A stretch of DNA of 64,000 nucleotides from Jiulongibacter sp024742395 (GCA_965249455.1 OZ252236.1:4774001-4838000), one strand, 5' to 3'; positions 52,286-62,451 are shown, counted from the first letter of the stretch. A program made the numbers and translations. The notes: generated by a model from the letters alone, not told the origin.

Positions 52286-54823
52286 TCAATAAATTATTCT
52301 TACGGGCCCTAAAAGTCCCGAAGCTTGAGGTTTCCATTTTGTGGCATCAAAAGGTTCATAGGTAATATCTACAAAATTTATATCATAGAATTTCTTCCAA
52401 TTAACCTTTTGTTCATCCAGGAGTCTTATTCTGTTTGCAGAAGTATTCCTTACGATGATCTCCAGGCTATTTCTTTCTTTTAACACCCCGGCAGGTATTT
52501 CCAGCTGAAAAGGTAAAGACCAGGCCGTTCCTAATTCCACTCCGTTTATTTTAACACGGGCAGACTCTCTAACATCTCCTAAATCAAGAATGGCATTGCC
52601 CTCAGGCACAGTTATCAGATCAAATTCCGTGCTATAACGTCCATACCCATCGTAATAACCAGCATCTGTTTTAGTTTCGGTAGCCCAGGATTGCAAGCTT
52701 TCTGTTTGATAAGATTTAGGCAAGGAAGGTTCTCCCTTTGTGAAATCTACCTGCCATTTACCTTCTATTTCCTTTACCCTCTTCACTTTAGGCCATTGCC
52801 AAGAGTTATTTACCTTCTTACCTTCTGTGATGAAAATTGATTCTCCGGGCAGAAGATGAAGGTCTATTTCTCCTAAACCAGATTTTGATTGAATGAATCC
52901 TGATTTCTCCGTTTTAGGATTAAAAACCGTAAAATCCTTTGATGCACTATTCAGGCTAATAGTTTTAGCAACTTCTTTTGAAGATAGATTAGTAATAAAA
53001 TATTGCGTCTTCCCTTCTGCATTGATCTTGCGTAAGTAGCTTAAACCCAGCTTTCCTATGTGCTCTCCTTTAATCCCTAAATTCTTAAGTACAGTTATTA
53101 GCTCCTCGTTTCTAACAGACTTCAGGGCAGACAGGCTATTTTGTACCCGTTCATCATTCTTCACAAAATCCTTAAAACCAAACGATTTTGTAGGAATCTG
53201 ATTCTCAAAAATCACCGGCACACCATTTTCATAAAAGTATTTTAATCTGGCGGCGGTCTTTGTTTTTATGTACTCGCTTTCAGGTATTATCACTGATTTA
53301 TACTTTGCCAATCCTTCCTTAATTCTTAAGTACGGCTGCTTCTCATAGACGATGTTTAAGTCGTAAAGTTGGTCATCAGATATGAAATCATAAGATAGAC
53401 CCGCTGCTGTCAGGCTATCCAGAAGGCTAAGAAGTTTTGGGCTAAAAATACCTCCGTTGTAAATATTATGCACATCTACCATGTGCATTTTTGCTTTTGG
53501 GCCTACTGAGTGCCAAAGATCTGAAAAAGGCAAAAGCACCAGCACATCATTATCTGGAGTGCTGTTTTGAAGCTTATCCTGACAGACTTCTATGTATCTG
53601 TTGAGAAGTGGTAGCTGCTCAAAAAAGTGGCTGTTCTGATTTACATTGGTACTGGCATAAAAAAGCCATCCCGGCCAGGCCGCAGAAGGCGGAGAATAAG
53701 GCAAGCCATGATAAAAAATATGATTTACTCCAGAAACAAAAGACTCATCAATAAGCGGCTTTAACTGTGATAAACTACCTTTAAAATGATTGGCGTTCCA
53801 GGTGGCAGTCTCTGACGAAACCAGCTTTTTCCCTTTGATATGTGCCGGCGACGAAGCCAACTTCATTACATAGGATGTTGGGGTTCCAAAGCGGGAAGGA
53901 TCATAATCAGGATCTTGTCTGTATCCCGGAATTTCATAAGGCTTGCTACCAAAAAACTCGGTTTCGGGCACATCAGAAAGTGCATAAAGATCCAGAATAT
54001 TAGCCGGAGAACCATGGGCCTCATTTCTGCTAATTTTACCATATTGAGTAGCAAAACCTGTCCAGGTTTTAGTAAACTCATTTAAAACCAGATCGTGTAA
54101 AGTCTGATGATAGTCAGCCCAAATTCTTTTCTCTTTTTCTGTCTTGGCTTCACTTAATGTAAGTACGCTTAGATATTCCTTTAAAGAATACCCTCTTAGT
54201 TTTTCAAATTTAGCCAGAAAGTCGTTGGTCCAGTTGGCACCATATACCTCATAAGAGTCATTATAAAAGGCTCTAACACCATAATTCTTCTTATCAAAAG
54301 CTTCACCAAAGAGTGAAAGGTAATTCGCTACGGCAGTGCTATCAAAGTGATCTATCACGAGACCTTCTCCTCCCGGTGCGGCCCTTTTTACCTTTTGACC
54401 GGTATTGACAGTCACAAATTCTGTGTAGGCATCCTTTTCCGAGAATTCCACTTTCTTAGCTCCATCTTCTTTGGAGACATTGGAGCCACCAAAAGGCCAG
54501 CCGGTTCCTAAGGACATATCGATGCCCATTCCATTTTTTGAAGCTTCTTTAGTGGTAAAGTCAAGAATTTCGAGCCATCTGGGGCTCATATAAGGGATAA
54601 AGTTCTCCTCTTCGCCTTTTACTCCGTATATAGGAATAATATGCATGCCACCAAAACCAGCCTCAGCATAGGTTTTTAAATTAGTGGCTATGTCTGATTC
54701 GTTCACTGCAGAACCCGGCCACCACCAGTAAGCCCAAGGTTTAGCCGTATTATATTGCTGTGCCTGCAGGCTAAAGCCAATAAAAAATAAAAGAAGAGAA
54801 ACGCTGTTAAATAGTCTTTTCAA
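52286..54823 (-). CDS. GH106-like alpha-L-rhamnosidase, exported
   Basis: 845 residues, signal peptide about 1-21 (LQAQ). GH106 pattern: PWAYWWWPGSAVNESDIATNLKTYAEAGFGGMHIIPIYG, IDMSLGTGWPFGGSNV, FYNDSYEVYGANWT (likely catalytic acid region) and SSETATWNANHFKG. A C-terminal jelly-roll domain (about 700-845) has ILDLGDVRESARVKINGVELGTAW, a sugar-binding fold seen with GH2. The start is TTG at 54823, giving a normal MKRLF signal; no ATG is close. Probably removes terminal L-rhamnose from glycans. Confidence 0.88.
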   Translation of the reverse strand: MKRLFNSVSLLLFFIGFSLQAQQYNTAKPWAYWWWPGSAVNESDIATNLKTYAEAGFGGMHIIPIYGVKGEEENFIPYMSPRWLEILDFTTKEASKNGMGIDMSLGTGWPFGGSNVSKEDGAKKVEFSEKDAYTEFVTVNTGQKVKRAAPGGEGLVIDHFDSTAVANYLSLFGEAFDKKNYGVRAFYNDSYEVYGANWTNDFLAKFEKLRGYSLKEYLSVLTLSEAKTEKEKRIWADYHQTLHDLVLNEFTKTWTGFATQYGKISRNEAHGSPANILDLYALSDVPETEFFGSKPYEIPGYRQDPDYDPSRFGTPTSYVMKLASSPAHIKGKKLVSSETATWNANHFKGSLSQLKPLIDESFVSGVNHIFYHGLPYSPPSAAWPGWLFYASTNVNQNSHFFEQLPLLNRYIEVCQDKLQNSTPDNDVLVLLPFSDLWHSVGPKAKMHMVDVHNIYNGGIFSPKLLSLLDSLTAAGLSYDFISDDQLYDLNIVYEKQPYLRIKEGLAKYKSVIIPESEYIKTKTAARLKYFYENGVPVIFENQIPTKSFGFKDFVKNDERVQNSLSALKSVRNEELITVLKNLGIKGEHIGKLGLSYLRKINAEGKTQYFITNLSSKEVAKTISLNSASKDFTVFNPKTEKSGFIQSKSGLGEIDLHLLPGESIFITEGKKVNNSWQWPKVKRVKEIEGKWQVDFTKGEPSLPKSYQTESLQSWATETKTDAGYYDGYGRYSTEFDLITVPEGNAILDLGDVRESARVKINGVELGTAWSLPFQLEIPAGVLKERNSLEIIVRNTSANRIRLLDEQKVNWKKFYDINFVDITYEPFDATKWKPQASGLLGPVRIIY

Positions 54824-54850
54824 GAGTGTAAGGTTGAATGATCAACCAAA

Positions 54851-55195
54851 TTAGAGAATTTCCTCTAATACACTTTCCCCATCTGTCATATCCCCGCTTG
54901 TCCATTTCCACTTTTCGTAGAGTCTGATTCGGCCGTCCGGTAAAATTTCAGGGCTTGAGTGGCAAATTCCTGTCATTAGTTCGCCGGATTTATTTACTTG
55001 ATGATACCGCATATCTAATTCACCCTTATCCCCTACCAAGGCTATTAAATGACCTGTCAATATATCTCCTCCGGAATATTCAGCCGTAAGAATATTGTCT
55101 TCTTGCCGATAAAGGAAAAGCGTATCTGAAGAAGTTTCTCCGTTATCGGTATTCTTAACAGGTCTGAATCTGCGATTGTGGTAGTTAATTTTCAT
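54851..55195 (-). CDS. small beta-rich protein, n-acetylglutamate synthase-like
   Basis: 114-residue single-domain protein with a repetitive beta pattern: MKINYHNRRFRPVKNTDNGE, LFLYRQEDNILTAEYSGGDILTGHLIALV, LDMRYHQVNKSGELMTGICHS and RLYEKWKWTSGDMTDGESVLEEI. Homologues carry the misleading label n-acetylglutamate synthase, but the sequence has no GNAT fold. It may be a small ligand-binding protein. It sits in the sugar operon, 41 nt after GH32. Confidence 0.7.
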   Translation of the reverse strand: MKINYHNRRFRPVKNTDNGETSSDTLFLYRQEDNILTAEYSGGDILTGHLIALVGDKGELDMRYHQVNKSGELMTGICHSSPEILPDGRIRLYEKWKWTSGDMTDGESVLEEIL

Positions 55196-55236
55196 TGTGT
55201 AAGGTTACGAAGATGTTAGACTAAAAAATCAAGAAT

Positions 55237-56658
55237 TTAATTAATCAAAGAGACCTCCACCTTATGGCCATTAGGAAAAACCTGCTGGGACATCACATGC
55301 TTTCCGTCATTCACAAATACCTCAATGTATGAATGATCCATGTAGATGTCTAAATTTGAGAACTCTCCTATCTGCATGGAATCAACTGAGGGGAAAGCTT
55401 TATTAAAATCTGTTTTTCCACTGCGGGTTCTGTCGAAACTAAGGATATCCTCTTCAACTGTAATCTTTGTAAACTCCTCTTCTGACTGTTTGATTAACAG
55501 TTCAAATCTGCCATCTACGTTTGCTACTTTTACATGAAAAACTGGCTTATCAAATTCTAATGGTTTGTCTCCTTTACTTAAACTAAACTCTGGTATATCG
55601 TTTGAAACGATGGGTGCATTTTTTAGACGATAGATGTCTTTTTCCTTGTAGAGCATAAGCTCTCTTGGAAAAGAAAAACCTCCTCTGAAGCCAGTGGTTG
55701 GAATGTCTCCTGAATAGGCCCAGTTGTTTGCCCAACCCATTATGATGGGTTTCTTTTGTGACTCAGGTCTATTATTAAAAGGAATGGCTGCGTAAAAGTC
55801 CTTGCCTGCATCTAACTGAAAAATATCCTCTTGTTTTTGTGACTGGAATGTGGTTCCGTCAAAATCACCTACAAAATACTGCATGCCTACATAACCCTTT
55901 GTTTTATGACCCGAGGACACTAGCAATACCCATTTCTCTTCCTCTGAATTTTCTACAGGTACTTTAAACAAGGCCGGGCATTCCCATATTTTGCTGGTAT
56001 CACCTGTCTTTCCAAATTCGCTCAACAACGTCCACTCTTTCAAATTTTTTGATTCATAAAACTGTACGGTAAATTCCAGCGGCTTAACAACAGACATCAG
56101 CCAGCTATTTCTTTTCTCGTTCCAAATTACATTTGGGTCTCTGAAATCCTTTAGTCCTATATCAAGCACAGGGTTTCTATCGTAATATTGCCAGGTTCTA
56201 CCTTTGTCTGAACTGTAAGCCAAACTTTGGTGCTGAGCAATACCCACTCCGCTACTGTCAACATTAGAAGTAAATATAGCCACCATGCCTTTGGTGAATC
56301 CTTCTTCAAAGAATCCAGAAGTGTTAGCACTGTCAATGACAGCAGAGCCGCTGAAAATCATGGTGGTAGTGCCGTCACCATTGTCAAATTCCGGTAAGGC
56401 CAAAGGTAAGTGTTCCCAGTGAACGAGATCAGTACTCACAGCATGTCCCCAACTCATGTGTCCCCATTTATCACCGAAGGGATTGTACTGGTAAAAAAAG
56501 TGATATTCTCCATCCAGATAAACAAGACCATTCGGGTCATTCGTCCAATTTTGAGGTGGGGTAAAATGATGCTCCGGTCGATAGGTCATAGTTATTGGCT
56601 CTGTTTCTTTACATGCAATAGAAACAATAAACAAAAGAAGAAAATGAAATGGTCTCAT
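55237..56658 (-). CDS. GH32 beta-fructosidase lipoprotein
   Basis: 473 residues. Lipobox ending SIAC16. The five-bladed GH32 motifs are all present: WTNDPNG (38-44, nucleophile D41), FRDPNV (transition-state Asp) and WECPALF (acid/base Glu). A C-terminal beta-sandwich ends SYIEVFVNDGKHVMSQQVFP. It cleaves fructose from levan, inulin-type chains or sucrose. Surface or periplasmic anchoring follows from the lipid. No fructokinase or SusCD nearby. Confidence 0.94.
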   Translation of the reverse strand: MRPFHFLLLFIVSIACKETEPITMTYRPEHHFTPPQNWTNDPNGLVYLDGEYHFFYQYNPFGDKWGHMSWGHAVSTDLVHWEHLPLALPEFDNGDGTTTMIFSGSAVIDSANTSGFFEEGFTKGMVAIFTSNVDSSGVGIAQHQSLAYSSDKGRTWQYYDRNPVLDIGLKDFRDPNVIWNEKRNSWLMSVVKPLEFTVQFYESKNLKEWTLLSEFGKTGDTSKIWECPALFKVPVENSEEEKWVLLVSSGHKTKGYVGMQYFVGDFDGTTFQSQKQEDIFQLDAGKDFYAAIPFNNRPESQKKPIIMGWANNWAYSGDIPTTGFRGGFSFPRELMLYKEKDIYRLKNAPIVSNDIPEFSLSKGDKPLEFDKPVFHVKVANVDGRFELLIKQSEEEFTKITVEEDILSFDRTRSGKTDFNKAFPSVDSMQIGEFSNLDIYMDHSYIEVFVNDGKHVMSQQVFPNGHKVEVSLIN

Positions 56659-56674
56659 ATTAAAACGGTATTCT

Positions 56675-57973
56675 TTACTTTTTTAGCATCTTCATTATCC
56701 AAGCCCTCTGAGCCTGCTGTTGTTCAGGGTAAACCCAATGGGCCGATTCTAAGGCAAGAAATTTCTCTTTCGGAGATTTGATACTGTTGTAAGCAGCAAA
56801 AATGGATGTAGGTGGCACCACATTGTCATTGTAACCAAATGAGAACCAAACAGGTGCTGTTATTTGCTTGGCAAAGTTTACTCCATCGTAATAACTCAGT
56901 GTTTCCACAATATCAGCATGAGCTGCTCTTTCCCATTTAGATTCATCTTGCAGGTAATGTGGCCAGCCTCCTGCCCTGCCATGTAAATAACCAGTCATAT
57001 CGCACATGGCAGGATGAACCGGAGCGGCACAGGTGACACGCTTATCCAGACCCGCAGTAATAAGACTTAATGCTCCTCCCTGGCTACTTCCCATAACCCC
57101 GAGATTTTTGCCATCCCACTGGGGCAAGCTGGTAAGAAAATCATTGGCTTTAATACAACCCAAATAGACTCTTTTATAGAAATAATCATCCTTGTCTTCT
57201 ATTCCGTTGTTCCAATAATGGTTATTCCAGCCTGCTAGTAGATCGTCATAATTTTGCTGCGGCATAATCACTGAAATCCCGTGAATACCAATCTCAAAAC
57301 TGATGATTCCATCTTCAGCAAATTGCGGGTCACCATAATAAGGACGTATGCCTGCCCCAGGCACTTTTAGAACTGCGGGATATTTACCTTCTTTTACAGG
57401 AATGCTTAATATTCCATAAAGCCTGGCACCTCTTTTCCAGTTTTGCAGACTTACGTGGTATACATTCACATTCTCTGTGCACCGCTCAGGCAAAAGAGTC
57501 ATTTTAGTATCTAAAGGCAGCTTATTATTCTCCTCAATAGCTTTTGACCAATAGTCCATAAAATCCTCTGGCATGTCTACAGTTGGAGTTATTTTCTCCG
57601 GTTCAAAACCTGCCGTGGCCCAGGCACTGTATGTTTTACCGTCATATTCTACGGACACCTCACATCTTAAAAATCCGGGCTCATCCAAACTGCCAGCTTT
57701 TAGCAACACAGAGCCGGTGGTCAATAACACATCATGTGATACCTGTGGGTTCATGCGTTCAGATCCCATGGTATAATGTATAGTAATATCCCGGAGGGCT
57801 ACATTACTTTTCAATACTGTAACCTGAAACTCTGCCTCCTCTCCTACTTTATAGGTCCAATCTGGATGATTGGGGGAAATGACAATTTCTATCCACTGAT
57901 GATCTGGTGGTGGCTGGGAAAAGCCTTGAGAAAACAGACAAAAGGTTATTAGTAGAGCTAAAATATTCTTCAT
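56675..57973 (-). CDS. acetyl xylan esterase (AXE1) family, exported
   Basis: About 432 residues from the ATG at 57973 (TTG 15 nt upstream discounted). Signal peptide about 1-19. An N-terminal immunoglobulin-like domain (about 25-130) is followed by the alpha/beta hydrolase: KVPGAGIRPYYG, the nucleophile GSSQGGALS, and FSFGYNDNVVPPTS for the Asp. The catalytic His is probably in ALESAHWVYP. AXE1 enzymes deacetylate xylo-oligosaccharides or cephalosporin C. In line with GH3 and GH32. Confidence 0.9.
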   Translation of the reverse strand: MKNILALLITFCLFSQGFSQPPPDHQWIEIVISPNHPDWTYKVGEEAEFQVTVLKSNVALRDITIHYTMGSERMNPQVSHDVLLTTGSVLLKAGSLDEPGFLRCEVSVEYDGKTYSAWATAGFEPEKITPTVDMPEDFMDYWSKAIEENNKLPLDTKMTLLPERCTENVNVYHVSLQNWKRGARLYGILSIPVKEGKYPAVLKVPGAGIRPYYGDPQFAEDGIISFEIGIHGISVIMPQQNYDDLLAGWNNHYWNNGIEDKDDYFYKRVYLGCIKANDFLTSLPQWDGKNLGVMGSSQGGALSLITAGLDKRVTCAAPVHPAMCDMTGYLHGRAGGWPHYLQDESKWERAAHADIVETLSYYDGVNFAKQITAPVWFSFGYNDNVVPPTSIFAAYNSIKSPKEKFLALESAHWVYPEQQQAQRAWIMKMLKK

Positions 57974-58001
57974 TCTAAGCGGTTTCAATCAATACTATAG
58001 G

Positions 58002-60248
58002 CTATTTTAATTCTAAATCTGCTTCTAAAACGTCATCAGAGTTTTTACCTACAAACACCTTAAATGCACCTTTTTGAAGGAGTGCGTTTCCGTTTTCATC
58101 GTAAAAAGAGAGCTTTGTTGCAGGTAGTTCAAAATTTACTGTTCGGCTTTGACCGGCTGGGATATCTTCTCTGGTAAAGTCTTTTAATTCCTTCACAGGC
58201 CTGATTGGCTGTGCCACTAAATCTCTGATGTATAGTTGGACAATTTCTGTTCCATCTACCTGAGAGGTATTTTTGATATTTACAGTTACCGTAACAGATT
58301 CATTTTGATTAATTGACTTTTTAGAAAGCTTCAAATCACTGTATTCGTAAGTGGAATAACTCAAACCATAACCAAAAGGAAACAAGGGCTCATTAGGGAT
58401 ATCTCTGTACCGTGATACCCAAAAATGGGCCGGGCCTTCATTACCATCCTGGTGAGGGCGACCGGTATTGTAATGGTTATAATATACCGGAATCTGACCT
58501 ACCGCTGCCGGAAAACTCATGGCCGTTTTAGCTGAAGGATTTACATCACCACTTAAAACATCTGCCACTCCATGGCCATGTTGTGTACCGCCAATCCACG
58601 TGTAAAGTATTGTTCCGAAATCTTTTACCACTTCTGTCAAAACCATTGGGCGACCTGCCTGCACTAATACCACCACCGGTTTACCAGTGGCCTTTGCGGC
58701 ATGAAGCATGGTCATCTGTCCATCAGAAGGAGAAATATCTCCAAGCGAACGAGCCTCTCCGGCCAAATCGCCAAAAAGACCAATAGTGGCAATGACCACT
58801 TCTGCTTTTTTAGCTGCCTTGTTTATCTGTTTAACTGCATTCTGATCAAAAAATCCGTCACGGTTAACTGCCTGAATAAATGTAATATCAGAAGCAGGGA
58901 ATTTGGCTTTTAAACCTTCTAATATGGTTACCGTATTGGCATGATCACCCTGACCTTTCCAAAAGTCAAGAACATCTTCCTGACTTTCTGCCAAATGACC
59001 TAACACTAGAATGCTTTTTGGATTTTGTAGAGGTAAAAGACCTTGATCGTTTTTAAGCAGGGTCATAGATGCCGCCGCCGACTTACGAGCTTCTGCTAAA
59101 TGTTCTGGAGCCAGTAATGTTCTCCTTTCTTTTGCAGCATCATGATACTTGTAAGGATCATCAAATAATCCTAATTGAAATTTGAGGCTCAAAACTCGCT
59201 TAACTGCCTCATCAAGCACCGCCATGGGTACTTCTCCATTTTTAACCGATTCAGCCAAAGTAGTTCTCATGACCCCAGACTCCATATCCATGTCTGAACC
59301 TGCCATAATGGACTGTATTGCTGCCTCTTTGGCATCTTTTGAGTAACCATGATTTATCATCTCTCCAAAAGAAGCCCAGTCTGAAACTACCAGACCATTA
59401 AAGCCCCATTTATCTCTTAGAACCTGATTAACCAGGAAGTCGCTACCGCTGGAGGGCACACCATCCATGATATTAAAACTATTCATAACAGTGGCCACAC
59501 CGGCTTCAACAGCGGCTTTATATGGTGGCAAATAATAATTCCATAAGGCGTATCGACTGAGATCTACAGTATTGTATTCTTTACCAGCTTCTGGAGCTCC
59601 GTAAGCTGCAAAATGCTTTACTGTGGCCAGCACATGATTTTCATCTAAATTGCCTTGGAAACCTTTTACACGTGCTTCTGCAAACTTTGCTTGTAAGTAT
59701 GGGTCTTCTCCTGAGCCTTCCATCACCCTGCCCCATCTTGGCTCTCTGGAAACATCCATCATGGGTGCAAAAGTCCAGTGTAAACCGGCAGCAGATGCTT
59801 CTTTGGCAGCAATTGCCGTGGCTCTTTCAGCGGCTTCGAGATCCCAGGAAGCAGCTTCTGCCAAAGGGATAGGGAATACGGTTTTGTATCCATGAATGAC
59901 ATCAAAAGCAAATAACAGAGGAATACCCAGTCGCGTCTGCTCTACGGCTATTTTCTGAGTAGCAAGAGTTTGCTCAGTACCCACTACATTTAAGAAAGAG
60001 CCCACCATGCCTTCTTTTAATAATTGTACTTTTCCTTGTGCTCCGGGGTCATTGGCCACAGAAGGCCCTGTAAGTACTCCACCATTGACTTGATTTAATT
60101 GACCCACTTTCTCTTCAATGGTCATCCTAGCCAAGAGATCATTTATTCGTTCCTGCGAGCTATATGAAGGGTTTTTATAGACTGGCTGCTGAGCAAAAGC
60201 CATAGAACAGGTAAAAATTGCTGCAAGCAGCAAATGTATCTTTTTCAT
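58002..60248 (-). CDS. bglX: GH3 beta-glucosidase (BglX-like), exported
   Basis: 748 residues, signal peptide about 1-20 (AFAQ). GH3 N domain has LLFAFDVIHGYKTVFPIPLAEAASWD and ATVKHFAAYGAPEAGKEYNTVDLS, with the nucleophile Asp in GLVVSDWASFGEM. The second domain has LGHLAESQEDVLDFWKGQG, and the C-terminal Fn3-like domain has PLFPFGYGLSYSTYEYSDL. It cleaves terminal beta-glucosides or xylosides in the periplasm. The closest named relative is E. coli BglX. Confidence 0.95.
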   Translation of the reverse strand: MKKIHLLLAAIFTCSMAFAQQPVYKNPSYSSQERINDLLARMTIEEKVGQLNQVNGGVLTGPSVANDPGAQGKVQLLKEGMVGSFLNVVGTEQTLATQKIAVEQTRLGIPLLFAFDVIHGYKTVFPIPLAEAASWDLEAAERATAIAAKEASAAGLHWTFAPMMDVSREPRWGRVMEGSGEDPYLQAKFAEARVKGFQGNLDENHVLATVKHFAAYGAPEAGKEYNTVDLSRYALWNYYLPPYKAAVEAGVATVMNSFNIMDGVPSSGSDFLVNQVLRDKWGFNGLVVSDWASFGEMINHGYSKDAKEAAIQSIMAGSDMDMESGVMRTTLAESVKNGEVPMAVLDEAVKRVLSLKFQLGLFDDPYKYHDAAKERRTLLAPEHLAEARKSAAASMTLLKNDQGLLPLQNPKSILVLGHLAESQEDVLDFWKGQGDHANTVTILEGLKAKFPASDITFIQAVNRDGFFDQNAVKQINKAAKKAEVVIATIGLFGDLAGEARSLGDISPSDGQMTMLHAAKATGKPVVVLVQAGRPMVLTEVVKDFGTILYTWIGGTQHGHGVADVLSGDVNPSAKTAMSFPAAVGQIPVYYNHYNTGRPHQDGNEGPAHFWVSRYRDIPNEPLFPFGYGLSYSTYEYSDLKLSKKSINQNESVTVTVNIKNTSQVDGTEIVQLYIRDLVAQPIRPVKELKDFTREDIPAGQSRTVNFELPATKLSFYDENGNALLQKGAFKVFVGKNSDDVLEADLELK

Positions 60249-60264
60249 CGTTTAGGTTTTAAGG

Positions 60265-61497
60265 TTATTTCTTAGAAGACAATTTATCAATTCTTCTGAC
60301 GATTTCCATACATGCTCTTCCATTATGATACGGACATTTCCAAAAACCGACCTTGTCCTCTTCGCTCATGAGTTCATATTCTTCGTTAATTTCTGAAGGT
60401 GGGTAAACTCCCCAGTACCATTCTCCATTCTTATAGTCAATTAAATTTTCCTTAATAAACTCCCACGAAGCCCCCACAAGACACAGATATCTTTTTTCAC
60501 CACTAAGTTCATAAGCGTTAAAGAATCCTACCATAGCTTCTGCACTTACCCACCATTCTCTGTGATCATCAAGATGATTATTCGCCTGATCAAACTCATG
60601 ATTTAAGCTACCGTCCAGGTTTAGTCCGTCCATGGCAGACTCGGCCATTTTTAGAGCAATATTGGCCCATTTCTTAATTAGCTTTTTATCTTTTAAAGCC
60701 TGTGCAGATTCATATAAAAGCCAGGAGGCCTCGATATCGTGTCCAAAAGAAACGGCCTGAGACTGGGCGTTCCACTCTTTATCAAAAAACAGCTTCATAT
60801 GACCAGTTTTTTTTACAATTATTTTGCTTTCAAAAATGCTCAGCAACTGCCATATACGTTTATTCAGCATTTCGGTGGGCCACACTTTATACAAATTCAC
60901 ATAGGCTTCTATAATATGTAAATGCGTATTCATAGTCTTAGGATCATTCCTGTCTTTTTCACTTAGCCTAAGATCCTCTAAAAGCTGCCAATCTTCAGAA
61001 AAGGCTTCTAAATAGCCCCCGTTTCTTTCATCAAAACTATATTTTTCTATCAGTTCAAAAAGTTCTTTGGCATAGGTAAGAGCTTCCTCCTTTTTGGTTA
61101 AATGATAATACTCTGAGAGCCCATAAATAGCAAAAGACAGACCGTATATCTGCTTTCTGGTCGACTTCGGCGTACCATCAGGATTTAGAGACCAAAAAAC
61201 TCCTCCATTACCTTTATCAATAAAATGGTTTTTAAAATAATCAAACGATCGTTTGGCAATGCGTAGACATTGTTCTTTCTCAAGAGCACTTAAAAAAGAA
61301 AAACCTGCCGCTGCCGAGAAGGTCCAAAGTATACGGGCATTAAGCACCCCCCCTTTTTCGGCCTTTATGTAAATATTATGGTTATGGTCCATTTTCCCAA
61401 TAAAGCCACCATTAGCTTCATCCAGTGTATTGACCGTCCAGAATTCGAGAATAGAACTTAATTCAGCTCTAATCTCATCTCTTATTTTTGTAAGCAT
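60265..61497 (-). CDS. AGE-family epimerase, cellobiose 2-epimerase-like
   Basis: 410 residues, alpha6/alpha6 barrel, no signal peptide. The N terminus NTLDEANGGFIGKMDHN, KGGVLNARILWTFSAAAGF, GGVFWSLNPDG, TMNTHLHIIEAY, SFGHDIEASWLLYE and REWWVSAEAMVGFFNAYEL hold the catalytic histidines in the family-typical places. The best match is cellobiose 2-epimerase, which turns Glc-Glc into Glc-Man at the reducing end. N-acylglucosamine 2-epimerase is the alternative. Cytoplasmic, so it acts on imported sugar. Confidence 0.9.
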   Translation of the reverse strand: MLTKIRDEIRAELSSILEFWTVNTLDEANGGFIGKMDHNHNIYIKAEKGGVLNARILWTFSAAAGFSFLSALEKEQCLRIAKRSFDYFKNHFIDKGNGGVFWSLNPDGTPKSTRKQIYGLSFAIYGLSEYYHLTKKEEALTYAKELFELIEKYSFDERNGGYLEAFSEDWQLLEDLRLSEKDRNDPKTMNTHLHIIEAYVNLYKVWPTEMLNKRIWQLLSIFESKIIVKKTGHMKLFFDKEWNAQSQAVSFGHDIEASWLLYESAQALKDKKLIKKWANIALKMAESAMDGLNLDGSLNHEFDQANNHLDDHREWWVSAEAMVGFFNAYELSGEKRYLCLVGASWEFIKENLIDYKNGEWYWGVYPPSEINEEYELMSEEDKVGFWKCPYHNGRACMEIVRRIDKLSSKK

Positions 61498-61501
61498 TCG
61501 A

Positions 61502-62005
61502 TTAGCTCTTCTTTTCTTTGACAGGAATCCAAATTTCTTCTTCTGATAGTGGATTAGTGGGTCCCAGGTATTTTGCTCCTAAGACTTGAAAATGCTCTCT
61601 ATTGTCTAAATAGTAAATCGAATTAGGAAGCCATACACTGTGGATATACTGCATAGTTTCCATAAATTTATTTACATCTCCGATATGATCAAACTTTGCA
61701 TATAGACCACCTTCAAGCATATACGAGTTTAAACCTTCATACACTTTGCTGGTTTCTTCTACCTCCACAGCTACCCATTTGGTAAATGTGGTATCGATAC
61801 CAAAATTTTCGAATGACAAATTCGCATCATAAATAATCACCTCAAAAATTGATCCATCCAGCTTATTATCAACTTCTTTGACCCTAGGCATGAATGCCTT
61901 GAATAAAGAAGCAGTTCCATCATTTTGGAGAGACATTCCGGCAGATTGGCCTATAAGACTCTTCGATTCTAATTTTATAATAGTGGGTTCCTGCATACAT
62001 ATCAT
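61502..62005 (-). CDS. GyrI-like effector-binding domain protein
   Basis: 167 residues. A single SOUL/GyrI-type small-molecule-binding fold: IIKLESKSLIGQSAGMSLQNDGTASLFKAFMPRVKEV, FTKWVAVEVEE, YMLEGGLYAKFDHIG and YIHSVWLPNSIYYLDNREHFQVLG with EEEIWIPVKE at the end. Such domains occur behind AraC or MerR HTH regions, but none is present here, so it is a stand-alone ligand sensor or hydrolase. ATGA overlap with the GNAT gene, 4 nt ahead of the epimerase. Confidence 0.8.
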   Translation of the reverse strand: MICMQEPTIIKLESKSLIGQSAGMSLQNDGTASLFKAFMPRVKEVDNKLDGSIFEVIIYDANLSFENFGIDTTFTKWVAVEVEETSKVYEGLNSYMLEGGLYAKFDHIGDVNKFMETMQYIHSVWLPNSIYYLDNREHFQVLGAKYLGPTNPLSEEEIWIPVKEKKS

Positions 62006-62451
62006 GTTAAAACCAGATCACAATTGTGCTCTAAATCGGTAATTTCAGCCCCTAAACTAATATAAAAGGCTTTGGCGGGTTCGTTCCAGTGCGAGACCTG
62101 CCATTTTACTTTGTAGCAGTCCATTTCTTTAGCCAGTGTAATCACCTTTGTAATTAATGCTTTGCCCGCACCTAGCCCCCGAAACTCCGGCTTGAGGTAC
62201 AAGTCATCAAGGTGCATGGCTTTCCCTGTCCAGGTATGATATGCAAGATACCAGGTGGTATAACCCACCAACTTCTTCTCGCTGGTTTCAACTACAAACC
62301 CTTTCAGATAATCACTTTCCTTTTTCATTTTAGAAAGTGAATTCTTCAGTGCTTCGGGCCGTCTTTCGAAGACCGTAAATTCTTTAAAAAGCTCAAAGAG
62401 GGCTTCAAAATCACCCTCTTTGAGTTCTCTGATATGTAGGTTTGAATTCAA
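62002..62451 (-). CDS. GNAT family N-acetyltransferase
   Basis: 149 residues. GNAT fold with the acetyl-CoA loop LYLKPEFRGLGAGKALITKVITLAKEM (about 83-109) and VKWQVSHWNEPAKAFYISLGAE. The order resembles diamine/thialysine acetyltransferases (SSAT type), with LDDLYL before the loop. The start is a TTG directly after the transporter's stop codon (TAATTG), which suggests coupled translation. Substrate unknown. Confidence 0.87.
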   Translation of the reverse strand: MNSNLHIRELKEGDFEALFELFKEFTVFERRPEALKNSLSKMKKESDYLKGFVVETSEKKLVGYTTWYLAYHTWTGKAMHLDDLYLKPEFRGLGAGKALITKVITLAKEMDCYKVKWQVSHWNEPAKAFYISLGAEITDLEHNCDLVLT

